Source: Sphingobium sp. D43FB (GTDB taxonomy: Bacteria; Pseudomonadota; Alphaproteobacteria; Sphingomonadales; Sphingomonadaceae). From it: DNA of 64,000 nt. Shown piece by piece: positions 34,312 to 42,554 of the stretch. The position numbers and the translations under genes are program-made. The stretch's first letter is position 1, and each line of letters begins with the position of its first letter. Under the pieces are notes generated by a model that saw nothing but the letters and a program-made list of their open reading frames with translations, did no database searches and was not told the origin of the DNA. Location of the stretch: positions 41,285 to 105,284 of the forward strand of contig NZ_NMUA01000017.1 of NCBI RefSeq assembly GCF_002312805.1. The letters are read 5' to 3'.

Positions 34312-35238
34312 GGTGAAACCGTCGATCGCCGACCGATATTGCGCCTTCAACTGTGCGATGAAGTCGGCGGCGGGCTGTACCTGGTCGATCGCGCCGATCC
34401 CTTGGCCACATCCCCACACGTCGCGCCACGCCTTCTTGTCGCCGCCGGTCATGCTGGCAAAGTCCATCTCCGTCGCCTTGGGCAGATTGTCGGGGTCCAT
34501 GCCCGACGCGACGATGCTGGGGCGCAGATAATTGCCATGGACGCCGGTGAATACGTCGGAATAGACGATGTCGCCCGCGCTGCTGTCGACGATCATCTGC
34601 TTGTAGGCACCATCCGCATTGGCCTCGGTCGTGGCGATGAAGGGCGACCCCATATAGCCAAGGTCAGCCCCCATCATCCGTGCCGCAGCGATCGCGCGCC
34701 CCGTCGCGATCGACCCTGACAGCGCCAGCGGCCCGTCGAACCAGGCCCGGATTTCCTGCACCAGCGCAAAGGGTGACAATGTACCCGCATGGCCCCCTGC
34801 CCCGGCCGCAACCGCGATCAGGCCATCGGCCCCCTTCTCGATCGCCTTCCTGGCGAACCTGTCGTTGATGACGTCGTGCAACACGATGCCGCCATAGCTA
34901 TGCACCGCCGCATTCACCCGCTCCTGCGCACCCAGCGACGTGATGATGATCGGCACCTGATATTTGACACACAGGTCCAGATCCTCGTCCAACCGGCTGT
35001 TGCTCTTATGGACGATCAGATTGACCGCGAACGGCGCATCCGCCGCCGTCAATTCCGTGCCCAGTCGTTGCAGCCATTGTTCGAACATGCCCGACGGCCG
35101 GGCGTTGAGCGACGGAAAAGCACCGACAATCCCCGCACGACATTGGGCGATCACCAGTTCGGGCTGCGAAATGATGAACATCGGCGATCCGATCAGCGGC
35201 AGCGACAAGCGGCCTTCGAGCGCAGACGGCAGGGACAT
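34306..35238 (-). CDS. Nitronate monooxygenase-like FMN enzyme
   Basis: A 310-residue TIM-barrel flavoprotein of the NMO/2-nitropropane dioxygenase family. It starts RLSLPLIGSPMFIISQPELV and has the FMN and substrate loops AVAAGAGGHAGTLSPFALV (with the catalytic His), LSGSIATGRAIAAA and MGADLGYMGSPFI. It would oxidise alkyl nitronates, or act on propionate-3-nitronate, using O2. The ATG at 35238 has a GAGAGGAAAG site upstream. It is divergent from the DUF2157 gene. Confidence 0.88.
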   Translation of the reverse strand: MSLPSALEGRLSLPLIGSPMFIISQPELVIAQCRAGIVGAFPSLNARPSGMFEQWLQRLGTELTAADAPFAVNLIVHKSNSRLDEDLDLCVKYQVPIIITSLGAQERVNAAVHSYGGIVLHDVINDRFARKAIEKGADGLIAVAAGAGGHAGTLSPFALVQEIRAWFDGPLALSGSIATGRAIAAARMMGADLGYMGSPFIATTEANADGAYKQMIVDSSAGDIVYSDVFTGVHGNYLRPSIVASGMDPDNLPKATEMDFASMTGGDKKAWRDVWGCGQGIGAIDQVQPAADFIAQLKAQYRSAIDGFTS

Positions 35239-35376
35239 GGGCGGACTTTCCTCTCTCTTTTGCCCTACCGCGCTATCATCGCGCAGCGTCGCGAAAAAGA
35301 GCAAAAGGAACTGTGTTGATGACATAATACAGTTGTGGTAGCTTCGTGCGGTCGAAACCGACAGGAGAGCTGGACG

Positions 35377-36420
35377 ATGTATAGCGAAGGCGACTTGCAG
35401 GATGCCGTTACGGCGGGCGTCCTGTCACCGCAGGCCGCACAGGCGCTGCGCGATCATGTCGCACAACTGCGCGCCAGCCCCGTGGTCGATGAAGAAAGTT
35501 TCCGCCTCCTGACCGGCTTCAACGACATCTTCGTCGCCATCGCCGGCATCATCCTGCTCGTCGCGGTCGGCTGGCTCGGCAACAGCGTGCGACTCGGCGC
35601 GGCGGAACATCATCCCTCCTTCATGTCGGGCGCGCTGGTCGCGGCGGTCAGTTGGGGTCTGGCGGAATATTTCACCCGGCAACGGCGCATGGCACTGCCC
35701 TCCATTCTGCTGCTCGCGGGCTTTGTCGGCGGTGTCGCCTTCGCGCTGGGCGCATTGGCGGCGCAGGTCTTTCCCGACGTCGGCGATCGTGTAGCTTCGC
35801 TGATCATATCGGGCGTCGCGGCCTTCAGCGCGCTGGCCGCTTGGATACACTGGCGGCGCTTCATGGTGCCGATCACGGTCGCGGCGGGCGCGGCCGCCGC
35901 CGCTGGCGTCGTCGGCGGCCTCGTCCTTGCCGCCTTCCCCGGCGATATCCGGCTGGCCTATCTGCTGCTGCTGGCCGGTGGCCTTGCCATTTTCGCGCTC
36001 GCCATGCGCTGGGACATGAGCGATCGAACCCGCACCACGCGCCGCGCCGATGTCGCCTTCTGGCTGCACCTGACCGCCGCACCGATGATCGCCCATTCGC
36101 TGTTCAACCTGCTCGGCGTGTTCCGGGGCGACGACATCAGCATCGGCAAGGCGCTCGTCGTGATCCTGCTCTACATTGCCTTCGGCCTGGTCGGCCTCGC
36201 GATCGACCGACGCGCGCTTCTCGTGTCGAGCCTCGCTTATGTCCTCTTCGCCCTCTACGCCCTGTTCAAGCAGGCGGGCGCGGTTGAACTATCAGCCGCC
36301 TTCACCGCGCTGGTAATCGGTTCGTCACTGCTGCTACTCTCGGCGCTCTGGCACCATGCCCGCATGCTGGTGGTGGGCACCTTGCCGCCATCCCTCACCA
36401 ACCGCCTCCCCTACGCTTGA
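35377..36420 (+). CDS. DUF2157-type multi-pass membrane protein
   Basis: A 347-residue protein. The N-terminal soluble part (MYSEGDLQDAVTAGVLSPQAAQAL) is the small helical region typical of DUF2157 proteins. About ten closely spaced hydrophobic helices follow from residue 50. An AGGAGA Shine-Dalgarno fixes the ATG at 35377. Function of the family is not known. It stands alone between the divergent nitronate monooxygenase-like gene and a REP-like repeat. Confidence 0.8.
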   Translation: MYSEGDLQDAVTAGVLSPQAAQALRDHVAQLRASPVVDEESFRLLTGFNDIFVAIAGIILLVAVGWLGNSVRLGAAEHHPSFMSGALVAAVSWGLAEYFTRQRRMALPSILLLAGFVGGVAFALGALAAQVFPDVGDRVASLIISGVAAFSALAAWIHWRRFMVPITVAAGAAAAAGVVGGLVLAAFPGDIRLAYLLLLAGGLAIFALAMRWDMSDRTRTTRRADVAFWLHLTAAPMIAHSLFNLLGVFRGDDISIGKALVVILLYIAFGLVGLAIDRRALLVSSLAYVLFALYALFKQAGAVELSAAFTALVIGSSLLLLSALWHHARMLVVGTLPPSLTNRLPYA

Positions 36421-36425
36421 TCCAC

Positions 36426-36493
36426 CCCCTCCCGCCAGCGGGAGGGGCAGCGAGACTTAAGCGCGAAGCGCGTTAGTCGCAGCGGGGTGGGCC
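36426..36493. repeat. REP-like repeat (CCCCTCCCGC family)
   Basis: CCCCTCCCGC-CA-GCGGGAGGGG (36426-36447) is a perfect 10-bp palindrome. After it comes a weaker second fold around GACTTAAGCGC and GCGCGTTAGTC, then AGCGGGGTGGG. It fills the gap between two convergent genes and can act as a terminator. Confidence 0.7.
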
Positions 36494-36501
36494 AACTTGG
36501 C

Positions 36502-36852
36502 TTACCCCTCCACAACCCGCATCAATTTCCGCTCCACCGGGGCCAGCACATTCTGCAGATCCTGCCCGCGCTTGAGGATCTGGCCGCCCTCCCCCACCAG
36601 CACCCACATACCCTGCCGATGGCGCAGCGCAGGACGCTTCTCGATCCGATATTCAGGGCGCTCGGCGGTGCGGCGAAAGGCGCTGAAGATCGCGGCCTCG
36701 CGCCCCATGTCCATCGCATAGTCGCGCCAGTGCCCGGCGGCGACCATCCGACCATAAAGATCCATGATCCGCTGCAACTCCAGCCGTTCGAACCCCACCT
36801 GGCGCTCGCCCGGCCCCGTTCCTGAATGGGGAAACGGCGTCACATTGCTCAT
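36502..36852 (-). CDS. DUF2794 family protein
   Basis: A 116-residue conserved alphaproteobacterial protein. The mid-region VGFERLELQRIMDLYGRMVAAGHWRDYAMD and RPEYRIEKRPALRHRQGMWVL segments match DUF2794. No signal peptide or membrane helix. Its ATG shares one base with the cysE stop (TGATG), so translation is coupled. Function unknown; its conserved place next to cysE suggests a link to cysteine metabolism, but this is inference. Confidence 0.85.
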   Translation of the reverse strand: MSNVTPFPHSGTGPGERQVGFERLELQRIMDLYGRMVAAGHWRDYAMDMGREAAIFSAFRRTAERPEYRIEKRPALRHRQGMWVLVGEGGQILKRGQDLQNVLAPVERKLMRVVEG

Positions 36853-37565
36853 CAGGCCCGGTCACGCTCCTGAAACAGGGTGGCGTCATCGGGCAGCGAA
36901 GGCCGCTGCTTTTCGACCATCAATTCGGCCAGCCGCTTCTGCAACTGCTCGACCTCGCACTGCAGCAGTTCCAGCTTCTGCTTTTCGGGATCGAAACAGT
37001 CCGAACAGGGCGTGCCATAGGGCATGAAATCGCGCTGATAGGCGGTGACGTCGACCAGCATCGCCCGCGCAGGAATGCCGACCATGGTCGCACCTTCGGC
37101 CACATCCTTCGTCACCACGGCATTGGCACCCACGCGCGCACGCGCGCCGACCGTCACTGGCCCCAACACCTGCGCACCCGATCCGATGATCACGCCGTCG
37201 CACAGGGTCGGGTGCCGCTTGCCCGCAATCCCGTTCGCCGGGTCGGTCCCGCCCAACGTCACATTCTGGTAAAGCGTCACATCGTCGCCAATCTCCGCCG
37301 TCTCGCCGATCACGGTAAAGCCATGGTCGATGAAGAAGCGCTTGCCGATCTTCGCGCCGGGATGAATGTCGTTCCCGGTCAGGAAACGCGACAGATGGTT
37401 GACCAGGCGCGCCAGGAAATAGAGCCGCGCGCGATAGAGCCGATGCGCGATGCGATGATAGCCGAGCGACCAGACGCCCGGATAAAGCAGGATTTCCGCG
37501 CGGGAGCGGGGCGCAGGATCGCGGCTTTTCACCGAATCCAGATAGGAAATGAGATTGCGCAACAT
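36852..37565 (-). CDS. cysE: Serine O-acetyltransferase
   Basis: A 237-residue left-handed beta-helix acetyltransferase that makes O-acetylserine, the precursor of cysteine. Hexapeptide repeats run from [17 protein letters not shown] through [22 protein letters not shown] to IPARAML, and the catalytic His appears in [11 protein letters not shown]. The C-terminal 60 residues form a Glu/Gln-rich coiled coil ([19 protein letters not shown]), longer than in short SATs. The frame is open to 37625, but the ATG at 37565 starts the conserved N-terminus. Divergent from the TauE/SafE permease gene. Confidence 0.93.
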   Translation of the reverse strand: MLRNLISYLDSVKSRDPAPRSRAEILLYPGVWSLGYHRIAHRLYRARLYFLARLVNHLSRFLTGNDIHPGAKIGKRFFIDHGFTVIGETAEIGDDVTLYQNVTLGGTDPANGIAGKRHPTLCDGVIIGSGAQVLGPVTVGARARVGANAVVTKDVAEGATMVGIPARAMLVDVTAYQRDFMPYGTPCSDCFDPEKQKLELLQCEVEQLQKRLAELMVEKQRPSLPDDATLFQERDRA

Positions 37566-37735
37566 GAACGCGCCCCTGCCTGACAAAAACTGAACCTGTC
37601 GGCCGATATAGAGAAGCGGGACCATTATTTCCAGTGACGCCGCAAAGAGCCGGTATCCGCCCGCAAACGCAACCTTGCTTTACAAGGAACGATATGCCTA
37701 TCATCTAAGTAGACAAAAGCGCCAAAGGGAAATGG

Positions 37736-38509
37736 ATGATCGACGCCTTCATCGCCAATTTCGGCGACATATTGCCCTTCATCCTGATCGGCTTCGGCGC
37801 GCAGATGATCGATGGCGCGCTCGGCATGGCCTATGGCGTGATCTCCAGCACCTTGCTGCTAGCGCTTGGCGTGCCCCCTAGCCGTGCCTCGGCCAGCGTC
37901 CACGCCGCCGAAACCTTCACCACCGGCGTCTCGGCGATCAGCCATATTCTGCACAAGAATGTCGACTGGCGATTGTTCGCTCGCCTCATCATCCCCGGCG
38001 TCATTGGCGGCGTCGCAGGTGCCTATCTCCTCTCCAATATCGACGGGGCCATCATCAAGCCGTTCGTCCAAGTCTATCTCGCCTCGATCGGCGTCTACCT
38101 CATCTGGCGCGGCTTCCATTTGCCGCCCAAGGCGCGCGATCCCAAATGGGTGGCCCCGCTGGGTCTGGTCGGCGGCTTCATGGATGCGACCGGCGGTGGC
38201 GGCTGGGGGCCGGTCGTGACCTCCAACCTGCTGTTGCAGGGGGCCAGCCCGCGCCACACCATCGGCACGGTGAACAGCGTCGAATTCATCCTCACCCTCT
38301 CGATCAGCATCACCTTCCTGTTCCATCTCGGCTGGGAAACCTTCACCACCTATACGGTCGGATTGCTGATCGGCGGCGTGGTCGCGGCCCCCTTTGGCGC
38401 GATCCTTGCCAGCCGCGTGGCCCCCCGCGTCCTGTTCACGGCGGTCGGCATCATCCTCACGCTGACGTCGCTGTTCGGCGTCGCCAAATGGCTTGGATTT
38501 ATCGGCTAA
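37736..38509 (+). CDS. TauE/SafE-family permease (sulfite/sulfur anion exporter-like)
   Basis: A 257-residue membrane protein with about eight helices in two repeats. Each repeat has the family's glycine-rich re-entrant motif: GFGAQMIDGALGMAYGVISST near the start, and GLVGGFMDATGGGGWGPVVTS in the middle. Family members move sulfite, sulfoacetate or similar anions. It is divergent from cysE, which fits sulfur metabolism. AAAGGGA sets the ATG at 37736. Its last codons lie inside an inverted repeat that extends to the oxyR start. Confidence 0.88.
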   Translation: MIDAFIANFGDILPFILIGFGAQMIDGALGMAYGVISSTLLLALGVPPSRASASVHAAETFTTGVSAISHILHKNVDWRLFARLIIPGVIGGVAGAYLLSNIDGAIIKPFVQVYLASIGVYLIWRGFHLPPKARDPKWVAPLGLVGGFMDATGGGGWGPVVTSNLLLQGASPRHTIGTVNSVEFILTLSISITFLFHLGWETFTTYTVGLLIGGVVAAPFGAILASRVAPRVLFTAVGIILTLTSLFGVAKWLGFIG

Positions 38510-38550
38510 GGAACTTATATTCGGCTTTCTGATCGAGGAAGCCGATAAAT
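38497..38550 (+). promoter_or_regulatory. Alternative hairpins covering the oxyR ribosome-binding site
   Basis: ATTTATCGGCT (38497-38507) and AGCCGATAAAT (38540-38550) are perfect 11-bp inverted repeats. A second arm, TCGGCTT (38521-38527), also pairs with AAGCCGA (38539-38545). The two folds exclude each other, and both bury the GAGGAA Shine-Dalgarno (38535-38540) or the ATG of oxyR. This layout could tie oxyR translation to ribosomes finishing the upstream gene. The effect is inferred. Confidence 0.55.
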
Positions 38551-39478
38551 GTCCAGTTACCTGCCCACCCTCAAACAGCTGCAATATCTTGTCGCGCTCA
38601 AGGAACAGGGGCATTTCGGCAAGGCGGCCGAAAGCTGCTACGTCACCCAATCCACCCTGTCGGCGGGTATCCGCGAACTGGAATCGCTGGTCGGGGTAAC
38701 GCTGGTCGAACGCACCCGCCGCGTCGTCCGCTTCACGGCGCTCGGCGATCGCATCGTCGCCAAAGCCCATCGCGTGTTGCGCGAGGCGGAGGAACTGGCT
38801 GCCATCGCCGAAGCATCCGGCAAGCCGCTCACCGGCGAATTGCGCATGAGCGTCATCCCGACCATCGCCCCTTTCCTGCTGCCGCGCATGCTCCCCCGCC
38901 TGCGCGCCGACCGGCCCGAACTCAAACTCTATCTGCGGGAGGAAACCACCCAGGCAGGCGTCGAATCGCTGCGCCATGGCAATGTCGATTGCGTGCTGAT
39001 GGCCTTGCCCTTCCCAATCGGCGAACTGGACAGCGAAATCCTGTTCCAGGACCGGCTCTTCGTCGCCTTCCCGCATGACGAGCCGGTCGACCTGCCCGAA
39101 TGGATCGGTCCGAACATGATCGATGAGAGCAAATTATTGCTCCTGGAGGATGGCCATTGCCTCAAGGATCATGCACTCGCCGCCTGCAACCGCCCAGAAC
39201 TGCGCGCCAGTGCGACGATGATGGGCACCTCGCTCCACACGCTCATCCAGATGGTCGATAATGGCCTGGGCGTAACGATGATCCCCGAAATGGCGATCGC
39301 GGCAGGCATATTGGAACATACGCGCATCGCCGCCCGCCCGCTCAAATCCGAACGCGCTTGGCGCGACATCGCCCTCGTCTGGCGCAAGAACAGCCCGCGC
39401 GAGAAGGAATTTCACCTGCTTTCCGAAATCCTGCGTGACGCCGCCGCGCTCAACTGCCGCCTGCCCGAAGCCGCCTAG
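38549..39478 (+). CDS. oxyR: LysR-family peroxide sensor OxyR
   Basis: A 309-residue LysR-type regulator. The N-terminal helix-turn-helix (FGKAAESCYVTQSTLSAGI) is followed by the effector domain. LLLLEDGHCLKDHALAAC matches the redox loop of E. coli OxyR, with two cysteines nine residues apart (about C204 and C213) that form a disulfide on contact with hydrogen peroxide. Typical targets (katG, ahpC) are not in the window. Its start lies in a structured region shared with the end of the TauE/SafE gene; its stop overlaps the convergent moaE stop by four bases. Confidence 0.95.
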   Translation: MSSYLPTLKQLQYLVALKEQGHFGKAAESCYVTQSTLSAGIRELESLVGVTLVERTRRVVRFTALGDRIVAKAHRVLREAEELAAIAEASGKPLTGELRMSVIPTIAPFLLPRMLPRLRADRPELKLYLREETTQAGVESLRHGNVDCVLMALPFPIGELDSEILFQDRLFVAFPHDEPVDLPEWIGPNMIDESKLLLLEDGHCLKDHALAACNRPELRASATMMGTSLHTLIQMVDNGLGVTMIPEMAIAAGILEHTRIAARPLKSERAWRDIALVWRKNSPREKEFHLLSEILRDAAALNCRLPEAA

Positions 39479-39918
39479 CTGTCCCAGCCCTGCGCTTTGA
39501 CCGCATCCTCGTCGCGCGCCGCCACCCACTGAGTCGCGCCGCCCGCAAAATGCTCCTTCTTCCAGAAGGGCGCATCCGACTTCATCCAGTCGATCAGGAA
39601 GGCACAGCTTTCGAGCGCCGCCGTGCGATGGCGCGACGCCGTGCCGACGAACACGATCCGCGCGCCCGGCTCCAGCCGCCCGAAGCGATGGATGACGCTC
39701 ACGCCCAGCAGCGGCCAGCGCCCCATAGCCTCATCAACGATCCGCCCGACCTGGGCCTGCGTCATCGCCGGATACTGTTCCAGTTCCAGCGCCACCAGCC
39801 CGTTGCCGCCGCGTACCACGCCGGTAAAGCTCGCCACACCGCCGCCGCCCAAGGCTTCAAGCGCCGCCAGCTCACCGCCGACATCGAAATCCTCCGCCTG
39901 GATCGCGACCCGCTTCAT
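39475..39918 (-). CDS. moaE: Molybdopterin synthase catalytic subunit
   Basis: A 147-residue protein that inserts sulfur from MoaD thiocarboxylate into precursor Z. Conserved active-site segments are present: VASFTGVVRG, TASRHRTAALESC and the lysine pair in PFWKKEHF. It overlaps moaD by four bases in the usual coupled pair. The last 15 residues (RDEDAVKAQGWDS) are variable among homologues. Confidence 0.94.
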   Translation of the reverse strand: MKRVAIQAEDFDVGGELAALEALGGGGVASFTGVVRGGNGLVALELEQYPAMTQAQVGRIVDEAMGRWPLLGVSVIHRFGRLEPGARIVFVGTASRHRTAALESCAFLIDWMKSDAPFWKKEHFAGGATQWVAARDEDAVKAQGWDS

Positions 39919-40175
39919 CCGCCGGTCACGGGCGGAAACAGCGCCACTTCCTTCGCCTCGCCGATCAAACTGTCCATCGGCACGAACCGCTGATCGACCG
40001 CCGCGCGCAACCGTGCGGTATCGCCCAGCGCCTCGGCATAGCCGCCACCCCGCGCCGCCAGCATCGCCACCAGATCTGCCACCGTTCTGCCCGGATCAAG
40101 CCGCTCGACCTGTTCCTCGTCCCGGCCAATGGCCTCGCGCACCCAGGCGAAATAGACGATCGACAGCATCGCCAT
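39915..40175 (-). CDS. moaD: Molybdopterin synthase sulfur carrier subunit
   Basis: An 86-residue ubiquitin-like protein ending in the Gly-Gly needed for thiocarboxylation (PVTGG). VYFAWVREAIGRDEEQV and a core of alternating strands match MoaD. Two close ATG codons (40175 and 40169) are possible starts. Translationally coupled to moaE, and four bases after pgsA, so the three genes form one leftward operon. Confidence 0.92.
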   Translation of the reverse strand: MAMLSIVYFAWVREAIGRDEEQVERLDPGRTVADLVAMLAARGGGYAEALGDTARLRAAVDQRFVPMDSLIGEAKEVALFPPVTGG

Positions 40176-40179
40176 CGCT

Positions 40180-40743
40180 TCAGTCCATATGCCGGATGCC
40201 GACGCGCAGATAATCCCAGCCCGTGATCAGCGTCAGGATGGCGGCGGCCCACAGGGTCACGATGCCCACGGTCTGCACGAACAGCAAATGCGGCACCGCC
40301 CCCGCCAGGATCAAAGCGCCCAATGCCACGATCTGGCACGTCGTCTTCCACTTGGCCAATCGCGAGACCGGCATCGACACCTGCAACCCGGCCAGAAATT
40401 CGCGCAGGCCCGACACCGCAATCTCACGCAACAGGATGACCATGGCCGCGATGATGTGCGGCCCGGCAATATCGCGCGTCGCCGCCAGCATTAAAATGAC
40501 CGCGCCAACCATGATCTTGTCGGCGATGGGATCGAGGAAGACGCCGAGCTTCGACACCGTCCCCTGCGCCCGCGCCAGATAGCCGTCGAAATAATCGGTC
40601 ACGCCCATCAGGCAATACAGACCGAAAGCCAGCGCATAGCCAGTGGTCCAGCGCGCGCCCATCTCCGCAGGCCAAAGCAGCGCGACGAGCAACGGCACCG
40701 TGACGATACGCGAAAGCGTGAGCAGATTAGGCAGCGTCAGCAT
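40180..40743 (-). CDS. pgsA: CDP-diacylglycerol--glycerol-3-phosphate 3-phosphatidyltransferase
   Basis: A 187-residue inner-membrane enzyme making phosphatidylglycerol phosphate. The CDP-alcohol phosphotransferase motif is complete: DGYLARAQGTVSKLGVFLDP, containing D-G-x2-A-R-x8-G-x3-D with the final D in IADK. Five hydrophobic helices flank it. The ATG at 40743 starts the standard MLTLPNLLTLSRI N-terminus although the frame extends further. First gene of the pgsA-moaD-moaE operon. Confidence 0.94.
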   Translation of the reverse strand: MLTLPNLLTLSRIVTVPLLVALLWPAEMGARWTTGYALAFGLYCLMGVTDYFDGYLARAQGTVSKLGVFLDPIADKIMVGAVILMLAATRDIAGPHIIAAMVILLREIAVSGLREFLAGLQVSMPVSRLAKWKTTCQIVALGALILAGAVPHLLFVQTVGIVTLWAAAILTLITGWDYLRVGIRHMD

Positions 40744-40881
40744 AGCCGCCGCCTGCCACAGTCGGGCGCGGCGCACAAGCCAGACAGCATATCGACCTCC
40801 ATACAAGGGGCATTGGACAGGGACGCCGCCAACGGCTAGACCCCGCCCCGGTCGCTAACGGGAAAGAAGACGCCCCTATCC

Positions 40882-42192
40882 ATGCAAGCCTCTCTCAGGC
40901 TCTTGAACAAGCGCCGATTCCTGCCGCTGTTCGTCACCCAGCTGCTCGGCGCGTTCAACGACAATCTGTTCAAGAACGCGATGGTGCTGTTCGTCGTGTA
41001 CCAAGTCTATAATGACGAGCGTTCCGAAACCTGGTTCAGCGCGCTGGCGACCGGCCTGTTCATCCTGCCCTTCTTCCTGCTGTCCGCTTTATCGGGACAA
41101 CTCGCCGATCAACGCGACAAGGCGCTCATCATCCGCTGGGTAAAGGCGGCCGAAATCCTGATCATGCTGGTCGGCGCGGTCGGCCTCGGCCTCATTTGGA
41201 GCGGCATCGGCGTCCATACGATCGCCATCCCGCTGCTGCTCGCCGCGCTGTTCGCCATGGGCATCCACTCGACCTTCTTCGGCCCGATCAAATATGCGAT
41301 CCTGCCCCAGCATCTCCATGATGAAGAAGTGCTGGGCGGCACCGGCCTGGTCGAGGCAGGCACCTATATCGCGATTCTGGCCGGCACGATCCTGGCGGGA
41401 ATCATCCCGATCGAGGCGGCGGCGGTGTGCATCATCATCACCGCGCTGGTCGGCTATGTCGCCGGGCGTCAGGTGCCACCGGCCCCGTCGCTCCTTTCCG
41501 CACAGCCGATCGACTATCACATCATCCGCTCGTCGGTCGCGCTGGTCCGCGGGACGATGCATATCCGTCGGCTGTTTCTGGCGATCATGTCGATCAGCCT
41601 GTTCTGGGCGGTCGGGTCGATCCTGTTCATCCAGTTTCCCCCCTTGGTCAAAAATGTCCTGACCGCCGAAAAGGCCGTCGCCAGCCTGTTCCTCGCCATT
41701 TTCTCGATCGGCATCGCCATCGGCTCGGTCGCGATCAACCGGCTGCTGCGTGGTCATGTGTCGGCCAAATATGCCCCCGCCTCCGTGATCGGCATGGGCC
41801 TGTGCATCGTCGCCTTCCATTTCGTCTGCGCCATCTGGCCGCCTGCGCCCGAAGGACAGATGATCTCGCTGCAGGGCTTCATCGCCCATCCGCTCGCCAT
41901 ACCGCTTTCGCTCTGCCTGCTGGGCGTCTCGACCTTCGGCGGCATGTTCGTCGTGCCCCTCTATGCCTTCCTGACCACCACCGTCGAAAAATGCGAAGCC
42001 GCTCGCACCGTGGCGGCGAACAATATCGTCAATTCGGGGGCAATGGTGGTGGGATCGCTCTGCGCGATCGGCCTCAGCATCGCTGGCATGTCGGTGGTGA
42101 TGCAATTGCTGCTGGTGGCGTTCCTCACCCTGCCCTGTGCGGCGATGGCGTGGAAACTGCACAAGGCCTGCGACGGCCCGCTGTGCCATTGA
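40882..42192 (+). CDS. MFS transporter, LplT-like
   Basis: A 436-residue permease. The N-terminus FVTQLLGAFNDNLFKNAMVLFV is the signature of the lysophospholipid transporter LplT branch, and HSTFFGPIKYAILPQHL and TVAANNIVNSGAMVVGS are further family segments. LplT flips lysophospholipids inward for reacylation. The acyltransferase (Aas) often fused or adjacent is not seen here. Divergent from pgsA, so both neighbours concern phospholipids. Confidence 0.87.
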   Translation: MQASLRLLNKRRFLPLFVTQLLGAFNDNLFKNAMVLFVVYQVYNDERSETWFSALATGLFILPFFLLSALSGQLADQRDKALIIRWVKAAEILIMLVGAVGLGLIWSGIGVHTIAIPLLLAALFAMGIHSTFFGPIKYAILPQHLHDEEVLGGTGLVEAGTYIAILAGTILAGIIPIEAAAVCIIITALVGYVAGRQVPPAPSLLSAQPIDYHIIRSSVALVRGTMHIRRLFLAIMSISLFWAVGSILFIQFPPLVKNVLTAEKAVASLFLAIFSIGIAIGSVAINRLLRGHVSAKYAPASVIGMGLCIVAFHFVCAIWPPAPEGQMISLQGFIAHPLAIPLSLCLLGVSTFGGMFVVPLYAFLTTTVEKCEAARTVAANNIVNSGAMVVGSLCAIGLSIAGMSVVMQLLLVAFLTLPCAAMAWKLHKACDGPLCH

Positions 42193-42203
42193 AGCAGGCG
42201 ACG

Positions 42204-42221
42204 CCCCGGCACCGACCGGGG
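42204..42221. repeat. Short CCCCGG hairpin after the LplT-like gene
   Basis: CCCCGG-caccga-CCGGGG followed by GGTCCAG-type sequence resembles one arm of the GTTCCCCGG repeats at 4336 and 6011. It lies 11 bases after the transporter's stop and may act as a terminator. Confidence 0.45.
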
Positions 42222-42248
42222 TCCAGCACCGCCCTGGCTTTCAGGGCT

Positions 42249-42446
42249 TCAGGAAATGAAGCTGTAGAAAGCGGTGAAGAAGGCGCAGAAGCTCAGGCCA
42301 AACAGCTTCCAGTCGCTATCGTCGTCCACCGTCCGCGCTTTGCTCTTGGGCATCTTGTCCATGACGCGCAGCACATGGGCGGGGAGGCTCTGGCGAAAGG
42401 GGTGCCGGGCCGATTCTGTGGTGAGGACGAGGGTTCGATTTCGCAT
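42249..42446 (-). CDS. Small membrane-anchored protein, unknown function
   Basis: A 65-residue frame ending in one hydrophobic helix (WKLFGLSFCAFFTAFYSFIS). The N-terminal 45 residues are basic and rich in Arg, Ser and Pro. Such tail-anchored small proteins occur in sphingomonads near this locus, as far as I recall. No clear Shine-Dalgarno is visible. It is divergent from the PBP gene, with 108 bases between. Function unknown. Confidence 0.5.
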   Translation of the reverse strand: MRNRTLVLTTESARHPFRQSLPAHVLRVMDKMPKSKARTVDDDSDWKLFGLSFCAFFTAFYSFIS

Positions 42447-42504
42447 GATGTTGGGTTAACGCATTATTTACCATTTGTGCCATCGCTTATGATGGCCAAT
42501 TTGC

Positions 42505-42527
42505 GCCTGTCCCGCTGCGGGACAGGC
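42505..42527. promoter_or_regulatory. Perfect palindrome upstream of the PBP gene
   Basis: GCCTGTCCCGC-T-GCGGGACAGGC is a perfect 11-bp dyad about 30 bases before the PBP start. It could be an operator, or a transcription-blocking stem in the leader. It may also be a dispersed repeat; only one copy is in the window. Confidence 0.45.
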
Positions 42528-42554
42528 TTGACTGTATCATCCGAATAACACAGC

